NCBI RefSeq assembly: GCF_002341865.1
Contig: NZ_DDOV01000036.1
Span: 19,128 to 47,720, forward strand
Reading direction: 5' to 3'
DNA: 28,593 nucleotides
From: Clostridium sp. UBA2485
Lineage (GTDB): Bacteria > Bacillota > Clostridia > Clostridiales > Clostridiaceae
A program made the position numbers and the translations under genes. Shown in pieces: positions 22,759-28,593 of this stretch. The notes under the pieces were generated by a model that saw only the letters and a program-made list of their open reading frames with translations, did not search any database and was not told the origin of the DNA. How positions within the stretch are numbered: position 1 is the stretch's first letter; each line of letters starts with the position of its first letter.

Positions 22759-23682
22759 ATGGCAAAAGAAATACTAGATATATTACCTAAAAGTATTAGA
22801 GATCTTTTAGAGAGTACTGTAGATATAAATAAGCTACAGGAAATTAGATTAAAAGTGAATAGACCATTATATGTTTATTCTAATAATAATGAAAAATCTT
22901 TTCATTATAAAACATCTTTAGAAGAGATGAAATATGTTCTTCAAAAAATAAGCAATTATTCTATATATGCTTTTGAGGATGAAATTAAACAAGGGTATAT
23001 AACTATAAAAGGTGGACATAGAGTTGGATTATGTGGAACGGTAGTGACGGAAAATAACATAATAAAAACTATAAAGAATATCGTTTCTGTAAATATAAGG
23101 GTTGCAAGAGAAGTAATAGATTGTTCTAAAGAAATATTACCTTATATGATAGAGGAAAATAATGTTTTAAACACTATAATTATATCTCCACCTAAATGTG
23201 GTAAAACAACTATCCTTAGAGATATATGTAGAGTGTTATCTACAGGAAGCAGCAGTTTAAAGCTTACAGGAAAAAATATAACTATTGTAGATGAAAGAAG
23301 TGAATTAGGAGCTTGTTATAATGGAATACCTCAAATGAATATTGGAGATAGAACAGATATTTTGGATAATTGTCCTAAAAGCCAAGGAATAATAATGGCA
23401 ATTAGAAGTATGTCTCCACAGATAATAATTTGTGATGAAATAGGAACCTCAAGTGATATGGAAAGTATAATTGCAGCTTTAAATTCTGGAGTTAATTTAA
23501 TCACTACAATTCATGGATTTGATGTGGAAGATTTATATAAGCGTCCAGTGTTTAGAGAAGTTATGGAAAATGGTGTATTTAAACGAGCAATAGTATTAAG
23601 TAATAGAAAAGGGGTAGGTACTATTGAATACGTATATGACTTTACAAAGAGAGGAGAAATAAGAGGTGATTACAAATGTTAA
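22759..23682 (+). CDS. spoIIIAA: Stage III sporulation protein AA (ATPase)
   Basis: SpoIIIAA is the cytosolic ATPase of the SpoIIIA-SpoIIQ channel that links mother cell and forespore; its fold resembles secretion ATPases (GspE/VirB11). The 307-residue protein has the N-terminal EIRLKVNRPLYVY segment, GHRVGLCGT (86-93), Walker A SPPKCGKTT (143-151), in which the first Gly is Ser, and DERSELGA and IIICDEIG (Walker B). I choose ATG 22759 after AAAGGGTGA (22745-22753); the upstream in-frame ATG at 22735 lacks a site. It is the first gene of spoIIIAA-AH and overlaps spoIIIAB by 7 nt. The operon is normally under sigma-E, but I could not identify a convincing sigma-E promoter. Confidence 0.95.
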   Translation: MAKEILDILPKSIRDLLESTVDINKLQEIRLKVNRPLYVYSNNNEKSFHYKTSLEEMKYVLQKISNYSIYAFEDEIKQGYITIKGGHRVGLCGTVVTENNIIKTIKNIVSVNIRVAREVIDCSKEILPYMIEENNVLNTIIISPPKCGKTTILRDICRVLSTGSSSLKLTGKNITIVDERSELGACYNGIPQMNIGDRTDILDNCPKSQGIIMAIRSMSPQIIICDEIGTSSDMESIIAALNSGVNLITTIHGFDVEDLYKRPVFREVMENGVFKRAIVLSNRKGVGTIEYVYDFTKRGEIRGDYKC

Positions 23683-24194
23683 AATTAGTAGGTTCTTTTA
23701 TGATTTTAATATCCGCTTCTCTTATCGGATATTTGTATGGTGAAAATCTTAAAAAAAGGGTCATACATTTAAGGGAATTAGAAGGAGCTATATATCATTT
23801 AAAAAATGAAATAAGTTATAGTCATGCATTGCTACAAGATGGACTTATAACTGTAGCGGAAAAGACAAAAAGTCCAGTAAATAAAGTTTTTTACAGTGTA
23901 TCTAATATGTTAAGAAAACATGAGTGTGATAGTGTATATGAAGCTTTTATAAAATCCTTTGAGGATAATAAAGAAAGTTTAGAGTTAACTAAAGAAGATA
24001 TAGGGATATTTCTAAGTTTGGCTAAGACTTTAGGGGAAATAAGTTTAGAAGGTCAGGAAGAAATGTTTAAGCTGACAATTATAAATTTAGAAAAAGCCAT
24101 AAAAAATGCAGAGCAGTCCTTAGAGAAGAATTTAAAAATGTATAGATATTTAGGCTTTACTATAGGTGCTATGGTAGTAATAGTTCTTATTTAG
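23676..24194 (+). CDS. spoIIIAB: Stage III sporulation protein AB
   Basis: SpoIIIAB resembles the GspF/PilC platform family at low level and is thought to sit in the mother-cell outer forespore membrane with SpoIIIAA. The 172-residue protein has an N-terminal hydrophobic segment (about 3-21, GSFMILISASLIGYLYG), a long helical middle containing LRELEGAIYHLKNEISY (a family signature), LAKTLGEI...LEGQEEMF, and a C-terminal membrane helix (about 155-172). It starts inside the end of spoIIIAA (7-nt overlap), so the two are translated together. Length and order match Bacillus. Confidence 0.93.
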   Translation: MLKLVGSFMILISASLIGYLYGENLKKRVIHLRELEGAIYHLKNEISYSHALLQDGLITVAEKTKSPVNKVFYSVSNMLRKHECDSVYEAFIKSFEDNKESLELTKEDIGIFLSLAKTLGEISLEGQEEMFKLTIINLEKAIKNAEQSLEKNLKMYRYLGFTIGAMVVIVLI

Positions 24195-24206
24195 GGGGAT
24201 GAGATA

Positions 24207-24404
24207 ATGTTAGATTTCAATTTAATATTTAAAATTGGAGCAGTAGGAGTTGTTCTTATAATAATAGATAAGGTTTTAAAAAGTGGTGGTAAGGAAGAAT
24301 ATGCTGTAATAGCAAATTTTGCAGGAATAATAATAATTTTGATGATGATAATAAGCCTAATAAGCAAACTTTTCACATCAATACAAACTCTATTTTATTT
24401 CTAA
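24207..24404 (+). CDS. spoIIIAC: Stage III sporulation protein AC
   Basis: This small (65-residue) membrane protein of the channel has two hydrophobic helices (about 4-23 and 31-58) with IIDKVLKSGGKEEYA in the loop, the conserved SpoIIIAC pattern. An AGGGGGAT-type site precedes the ATG. It lies 12 nt after spoIIIAB and 12 nt before spoIIIAD. Confidence 0.93.
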   Translation: MLDFNLIFKIGAVGVVLIIIDKVLKSGGKEEYAVIANFAGIIIILMMIISLISKLFTSIQTLFYF

Positions 24405-24416
24405 AAGGAGGACACT

Positions 24417-24800
24417 ATGGAAATATTACAAATAGTAGGTTTTGCATTTTGTGCTCTCTTTATTACTCAAACCATTAAAGGGAAAAGAGATGATATTGCA
24501 TTATTTGTGAGTTTAGTAGCAGGAATAATAATATTTTTATTTATGATAAGTAAGCTGACAGTTGTAATAAATTTTCTTCAAACATTAGCAAATAAAGCAA
24601 ATATTGATGTAATTTATATAGATACAGTATTTAAAATTTTAGGAATAGCTTATTTATCTTCATTTTGTAGTGAGGTATGTAAGGATGCCGGGGAAAACAG
24701 CATAGCATCTAAGGTTGAATTTGCAGGAAAAATATTAATACTTACTTTAGCAATGCCAATACTTATGGGAGTTATGCAAACTATATTAAAGATAATGTAG
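24417..24800 (+). CDS. spoIIIAD: Stage III sporulation protein AD
   Basis: This is a polytopic membrane protein of the SpoIIIA channel with 127 residues and about three to four helices (4-20, 29-50, 66-85 and 100-125). Family features are ALFITQTIKGKRDDIALFVSLVAG near the N-terminus and YIDTVFKILGIAYLSSFCSEVCKDAGENSIASKVEFAGKILIL in the middle. AAAGGAGG lies just before the ATG. It is in the usual place between AC and AE. Confidence 0.94.
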   Translation: MEILQIVGFAFCALFITQTIKGKRDDIALFVSLVAGIIIFLFMISKLTVVINFLQTLANKANIDVIYIDTVFKILGIAYLSSFCSEVCKDAGENSIASKVEFAGKILILTLAMPILMGVMQTILKIM

Positions 24801-24809
24801 AGGTAGAAT

Positions 24810-25961
24810 ATGAAGAGGTTTTTGTTAGTATTAGCTATTATATTGTGGTTACCTTTTAATGTACAAGCTATAGAGGATACCACTGGATTAACAGAAGAAC
24901 AAAATGTACAAATAGAAAAACTATATGATTATATAACTAATATACAAAGTGAATATGAAATATTAAACAATATGAATCCAAAAGAATTTGTAAAAAACTA
25001 TATAAAAAATGGAGATAGTGGACTATCTATGAAAGAGCTATTTAAATACTTTTCCACATATGCATTTAAAGAGGTTTTAGTTGCTTTTAAATTAGTAGGT
25101 TCATTAATAATTGTAGCTATCGTATGTGCACTTTTAAATAATCTCCAAAATGCATTTAGTAATGAAAGTTTGACTAATATTGCTTATTTTGCTTGTTATT
25201 CTGTGATGATAATTCTAATTGTAAAGGGATTTTATATAGGTGTAACCTTAGCTAAGGATGCAATTATGGAAATGAGTAATTTTGTAGCTGCATTATTCCC
25301 TATATTAATGATGCTTTTAGCTAGCGTTGGAGGTTTTGTAGAAGCAACTTTAATGGATCCAATAATAATGGGAATAAGTAGTGTAGGAGCAAGATTTTAT
25401 GCTACTGTACTAATACCAATAATTTGCATGAGTTTTGTATTGGAATTTGTTAATAATATTTCTGATGATTATAAAGTAAATAATTTATCAAACCTTCTTA
25501 GAAAATCAGCATTATGGACACAAGGAATATTTATGACTGTTTTTATAGCAATAATAACCATAAGAAGTATTGCGGCCAAAAGTCTTGATTTAGTAACTAT
25601 GAAAACTGCAAAATTTGCAGTTGATAGCTTTATACCTGTAGTAGGTAAAACATTATCTGATGCTATTTCTACAGTAGCAGGTTACACAGTGCTTTTAAAA
25701 AATGCTATAAGCTCTATAGGTTTAATTGTAATAATAGTAATAATGCTACTTCCAATAATAAAAATACTAATTATGGCACTTATATATAAGCTTACTGCAG
25801 CTTTAATAGAGCCTATAAGTGATAAAAAAGTTGTTTCAGTGATTGATTCAGCTGGGAATTCTCTTATCATGATAAATTCTTGCATAATAAGTGTAAGCAT
25901 AATGTTCTTCATAATGATTACCATTGTAGCTTCTACAGGAAAAAGTATTATAATGCTGTGA
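24810..25961 (+). CDS. spoIIIAE: Stage III sporulation protein AE
   Basis: This large polytopic membrane protein of the channel has 383 residues. An N-terminal signal-like segment (RFLLVLAIILWLPFNVQA, cleavage possible near residue 20) precedes a non-membrane region to about 85, then about six to eight hydrophobic segments. Family motifs are PILMMLLASVGG, CMSFVLEFVNNIS, LRKSALWTQGIFMTVFI, FAVDSFIPVVGKTLSDA and LIEPISDKKVV. It is 9 nt after spoIIIAD. SpoIIIAE has been proposed to be a permease-like core; what it moves is unknown. Confidence 0.95.
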   Translation: MKRFLLVLAIILWLPFNVQAIEDTTGLTEEQNVQIEKLYDYITNIQSEYEILNNMNPKEFVKNYIKNGDSGLSMKELFKYFSTYAFKEVLVAFKLVGSLIIVAIVCALLNNLQNAFSNESLTNIAYFACYSVMIILIVKGFYIGVTLAKDAIMEMSNFVAALFPILMMLLASVGGFVEATLMDPIIMGISSVGARFYATVLIPIICMSFVLEFVNNISDDYKVNNLSNLLRKSALWTQGIFMTVFIAIITIRSIAAKSLDLVTMKTAKFAVDSFIPVVGKTLSDAISTVAGYTVLLKNAISSIGLIVIIVIMLLPIIKILIMALIYKLTAALIEPISDKKVVSVIDSAGNSLIMINSCIISVSIMFFIMITIVASTGKSIIML

Positions 25962-25979
25962 GGATAGGGTGATGAAAGG

Positions 25980-26588
25980 ATGATAGATTCTCTAAAACAA
26001 TGGATAATAAATATCTGTACTGCAGTGTTTTTTATTACAGCAGTACAGATGATATTACCAGATAATAAACTGAAAAAATATTGTAAATTTGCATTAGGTT
26101 TAATATTAGTAGTTATAATTTTAAATCCAATTGTTAAGCTTTTAAATTCTGAGGCAGACATTCATAGGCAGATTGAAAATTCTGCTGCATATATATTTGA
26201 AGAAAAGTATGAAGCAGATTATGAAAAATATAGACAAGCTAATGTAGAAAACACTATTAAAAATTTTGAGCAGAATATGGAAATACAGTGTTCAAAGGAT
26301 TTACAAGATAAATATGGTAATAAAAAGTTTAATACAAAAGTAGAGGCTTCCTTTATTAAAGAATCTAATAGTTTTCAAATTGATAGTATAGAAGTTGGAT
26401 TAAATGATAGCACTGTTGAAAAGATAAAGAAAGTAGAAATAGGAAGTGATAGTGTAACAGTGGATAAAGTTCAAGATTTGCAGGATGAAAATGCACTAGA
26501 AATAAAGAGGTATATCAGCTCTAAGTATAGTGTATCTGAAGAGATTATATATGTTTATAAAGAAAATTCATTATATAACAGCAATTAA
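25980..26588 (+). CDS. spoIIIAF: Stage III sporulation protein AF
   Basis: The 202-residue protein has two N-terminal membrane helices (about 8-25 and 33-52, with KKYCKFALGLILVVIILNPIVKLL as the family motif) and a soluble domain (about 90-190) of the ring-building alpha/beta type also seen in SpoIIIAG/AH. AGGGTGA precedes the ATG at 25980. The gene ends 37 nt before the GTG start of spoIIIAG. This position and the two-helix plus ring-domain layout make the call secure, although the soluble part is poorly conserved in the family. Confidence 0.93.
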   Translation: MIDSLKQWIINICTAVFFITAVQMILPDNKLKKYCKFALGLILVVIILNPIVKLLNSEADIHRQIENSAAYIFEEKYEADYEKYRQANVENTIKNFEQNMEIQCSKDLQDKYGNKKFNTKVEASFIKESNSFQIDSIEVGLNDSTVEKIKKVEIGSDSVTVDKVQDLQDENALEIKRYISSKYSVSEEIIYVYKENSLYNSN

Positions 26589-26625
26589 TTATATTAAACC
26601 TATGAATAAAAAAGGAGGAATAACT

Positions 26626-27297
26626 GTGAATTTTGATAGGCTCAAAAATATACTAATGGATTTTAACAAAAGTAAAAATAATAAGAATACTGGAATAAAT
26701 AATCCTAATGAGGGAAAAAATAACTTAACAAGTAAAAAACTAAATTCAAACAACAAAACTTTCAATTTAATTTTACTTTTATTGGCTGGAATAGCTTTAA
26801 CAATTGTAGGAAGCTTTTTTAAAGATACAAAAGCTTCTAATATGGTCAATAATGATAACAATAATAAACAACAAGAAGCTAGTATTATAGAAGCAAAAAT
26901 GTCTTACAAAGAAAAAGTTCAAAATGAACTAATAAGCATTTTAGGAAAAATTGAAGGTGTTGGGAAGATAGAGGCAATGATTTATTTTGATGGTGGGGAA
27001 GAACAAGTTCCAGCATTTAATGTGAATGATTCAAAAAGTACCACAAAAGAAAAAGATACCGGTGGAGGGGAAAGGGATATAACACAGGAGAATGGTGGAA
27101 GTACTGTTGTGATGTCTAATGATGGAGGAAAAACAGAACCATTAATAGTTAAAACTTATAATCCTAAAATAACTGGTATATGTATAGTAGCTGAAGGTGC
27201 AGGAGATAAAGTAACAGAGCTTAGAGTACGTCAAGCAGTTACTAATCTTTTCGGTTTAGAGGAAGAAAAAGTGCAGGTATATCCTATGAAAAATTAG
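26626..27297 (+). CDS. spoIIIAG: Stage III sporulation protein AG
   Basis: SpoIIIAG forms a large ring in the intermembrane space as part of the channel. From GTG 26626 the 223-residue protein has a cytosolic Asn/Lys-rich N-terminus, one membrane helix (about 46-63), a linker and the EscJ/YscJ-like ring domain (about 90-220). That domain is interrupted by a polar insertion around GGGERDITQENGGSTVVMSNDGG, the beta-rich loop known from the family. The ring signature ILGKIEGVGKIEAMIYF and VRQAVTNLFGLEEEKVQVYPM are clear. AAAGGAGG 7 nt before this GTG decides the start. A longer reading frame upstream would run through spoIIIAF and is not used. Confidence 0.95.
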   Translation: MNFDRLKNILMDFNKSKNNKNTGINNPNEGKNNLTSKKLNSNNKTFNLILLLLAGIALTIVGSFFKDTKASNMVNNDNNNKQQEASIIEAKMSYKEKVQNELISILGKIEGVGKIEAMIYFDGGEEQVPAFNVNDSKSTTKEKDTGGGERDITQENGGSTVVMSNDGGKTEPLIVKTYNPKITGICIVAEGAGDKVTELRVRQAVTNLFGLEEEKVQVYPMKN

Positions 27298-27337
27298 CAT
27301 ATAATGAGTTAGAAATAAAATTTTGGGGGGAATATAA

Positions 27338-27838
27338 ATGAATAAAAAACAAACTGTAATTATTTCTGCATTGCTATTAGTTATAGTATTATGTGGATAT
27401 GCGGCAACTAAGGTAAATGGACCACTATATGTAACTGATGATCAATTCATAGGAGAAACAGTTAAAGAAGAAAAAACTAAGACTACAAGTAGTACTAATT
27501 ATTTTACAGAATCAAGACTAAGCCGTGAACAAGGTAGAAATAAGGCTATTCAAACCTTAAAAACTTTATTAGATGATGAAAATACTCCTGCTGAGCAAAA
27601 AGCTGAAGCTGCTGAAGAGTATAAGAATTTAGCACTTAGAACAGATAAAGAAACTAATATCGAGCTTGCTTTAAAAGCACAAGGCTTTGAGGAAGCAGTA
27701 TGCGAATTAGAAGATAGTAAAGCTAACATAGTTGTAAAAATTGATAAAGAATTAACTGATCAACAAATAAGACAAGTAAAAGATGTGGTAATGAATAAAG
27801 CTAACATTAAAGACATAAAAATAAAGGCTATGGAATAA
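27338..27838 (+). CDS. spoIIIAH: Stage III sporulation protein AH
   Basis: SpoIIIAH is the mother-cell protein that pairs with forespore SpoIIQ across the septum. It has one N-terminal membrane helix (about 5-25), a short linker, then the YscJ/FliF-like ring domain with YFTESRLSREQGRNKAIQTLK and a C-terminal DKELTDQQIRQVKDVVMNKANI. The 166 residues make it shorter than B. subtilis SpoIIIAH (about 218), mainly through a shorter linker. A GGGGGG-type site precedes the ATG. It ends the spoIIIA operon; no strong terminator separates it from the Asp23-family gene 76 nt on. Confidence 0.95.
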   Translation: MNKKQTVIISALLLVIVLCGYAATKVNGPLYVTDDQFIGETVKEEKTKTTSSTNYFTESRLSREQGRNKAIQTLKTLLDDENTPAEQKAEAAEEYKNLALRTDKETNIELALKAQGFEEAVCELEDSKANIVVKIDKELTDQQIRQVKDVVMNKANIKDIKIKAME

Positions 27839-27914
27839 TATTTGTAATATAATTCTTTATCTGATATAATATTTTTAACAACTTTTACCTATGTAAATGT
27901 AAGGGGGTACTGAT

Positions 27915-28316
27915 ATGGAAGAAAATAAAATACATGAGGAAATCAACGATATGGAAATGGGTATTGTAAAAATATCTGACGAGGTAGTTAGTGTAATTGC
28001 TGGAATAGCGGCGTCTGAAATAAAAGGTATTACTGGAATGAGTGCTAGCTTAGTAGGAGAAATTAGCCAAATCTTTGGAGGAAAGAAAAATGCTTCTAAA
28101 GGAGTTAAGGTTAGTTTAGAAGAGGATAGTGCTGTTATTGATCTATATATTACAGTTGAGTATGGAGTTAAGATATCTGAAGTTGCGGAAAAAGTTCAAA
28201 ATAATGTAAGAAGAACTGTAGAAACAATGACAGGCTTAACGGTATCAGCAGTTAATGTTTTTGTACAAAATGTTATACTCCCTAAATCAGATAAGGAAGA
28301 TGCAAAAGAGAACTAG
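27915..28316 (+). CDS. yqhY: Asp23/Gls24-family envelope stress protein (YqhY-like)
   Basis: This is an Asp23-domain protein of the YqhY group. In Bacillus yqhY follows spoIIIA and sits next to acetyl-CoA carboxylase genes, with a suggested link to lipid synthesis. The 133-residue protein begins with an acidic N-terminus, then MGIVKISDEVVSVIAGIAASEIKGI (the domain start), a Lys-rich KGVKVSLEED, and ends VEKMTGL-like TVETMTGLTVSAVNVFVQNV. AGGGGGT precedes the ATG. A clear terminator follows. It has no signal peptide; cytosolic or membrane-associated location is inferred from the family. Confidence 0.9.
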   Translation: MEENKIHEEINDMEMGIVKISDEVVSVIAGIAASEIKGITGMSASLVGEISQIFGGKKNASKGVKVSLEEDSAVIDLYITVEYGVKISEVAEKVQNNVRRTVETMTGLTVSAVNVFVQNVILPKSDKEDAKEN

Positions 28317-28321
28317 CAATA

Positions 28322-28351
28322 AACACCCTCTGATAAAGAGGGTGTTTTTAT
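28322..28351 (+). terminator. Rho-independent terminator after the Asp23-family gene
   Basis: AACACCCTCT (28322-28331) pairs perfectly with AGAGGGTGTT (28337-28346) around a 5-nt loop, followed by T. It is GC-rich for this genome and should be efficient. Confidence 0.92.
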
Positions 28352-28381
28352 GTTTAGTTTTCTTTTATTGTGTCAACTATT

Positions 28382-28422
28382 TATGATATAATTATTTTTA
28401 GGTTGAAAATAATTATATCATA
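28382..28422. repeat. 17-bp perfect inverted repeat
   Basis: TATGATATAATTATTTT (28382-28398) and its exact complement (28406-28422) are separated by 7 nt (TAGGTTG). The left arm contains GATATAAT, which could serve as a -10, with TTGTGTCAA upstream as a possible -35. It lies in the gene-free 277-nt stretch after the Asp23-family gene. It could be a promoter with a symmetric operator, or an element end. Confidence 0.6.
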
Positions 28423-28540
28423 GGTTATTGTATATATCGGTAATAAAAATAATGAGATAAAATTTAAAGATATTTGATGTAATACATATTATTTCAGGAC
28501 TTAATGCATAGACGAATATAGCTGACCCTTTAGAAATTTC

Positions 28541-28593
28541 AATTCACAACTTTAATCAATGGAGAATTGAGAATGGACAATTGACAATTATGG
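28541..28593. repeat. Heptamer-structured dispersed repeat, copy C (cut by window end)
   Basis: AATTCAC (28541-28547), then AATTGAG, AATGGAC and AATTGAC (28565-28585) and AATTATGG repeat the 7-bp pattern of copy A. The window ends inside the element. Nothing coding is visible between 28352 and 28593. Confidence 0.65.

Noticed and set aside
26530..26625. Longer reading frame of spoIIIAG starting inside spoIIIAF
   Set aside because: The AAAGGAGG site and the family N-terminus support the GTG at 26626; the extension only reads spoIIIAF in another frame.

Overview
The window is chromosomal DNA of a low-GC, endospore-forming firmicute, most likely Clostridium sensu stricto. The basis is the strongly AT-rich base composition, AGGAGG-type ribosome binding sites with frequent TTG and GTG starts, a complete spoIIIAA-AH operon, and the ylm/divIVA block. 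I cannot name the species from the sequence alone. Nearly all genes are on the plus strand; only the rqcH-type gene (11.3-13.0 kb) is on the minus strand.

Layout. 1-120 is the 3' end of an unidentified gene. 0.2-3.0 kb is the division block: yggS/ylmE, sepF, yggT, ylmH and divIVA, closed by a terminator. 3.05-3.42 kb is a gene-free spacer with a heptamer-built dispersed repeat and an inverted repeat with long arms. 3.4-7.3 kb holds aroB, mtnN, aroF and aroA. 7.4-8.0 kb is a YteA-type zinc-finger gene. 8.1-11.1 kb holds lspA, an rluD-type gene, pyrR and a THUMP-domain RNA methyltransferase. 11.27-13.02 kb is the minus-strand NFACT/RqcH gene, divergent from dapF. 14.2-20.6 kb is one tightly packed operon for a type IV pilus / type II secretion-like machine: ATPase, platform protein, four prepilin-like proteins in GspH-I-J-K-like order, three inner-membrane alignment-type proteins, and aroK at its end. 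aroQ and efp follow with their own signals. After a repeat-bearing spacer come spoIIIAA-AH (22.76-27.84 kb) and an Asp23-family gene. The window ends inside another copy of the heptamer repeat.

How the genes work together. aroF, aroB, aroQ, aroK and aroA supply five of the seven steps of the common chorismate pathway; aroE and aroC are not in this window. The SpoIIIA proteins form the mother-cell half of the channel between mother cell and forespore. The pilus operon could build a short pseudopilus, for example for DNA uptake or secretion, but no gene in the window looks like a major pilin, prepilin peptidase or retraction ATPase. If the assignments are right, these must be encoded elsewhere.

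The most interesting parts are this compact pilus operon (diverged GspL/PilM-N-O-like proteins, a prepilin with proline at position 5, and an ATPase with Ile in place of the usual Arg after its Walker B region) and a family of 7-bp-periodic intergenic repeats found at four places. Most other genes are conserved housekeeping or sporulation genes in a familiar clostridial order.
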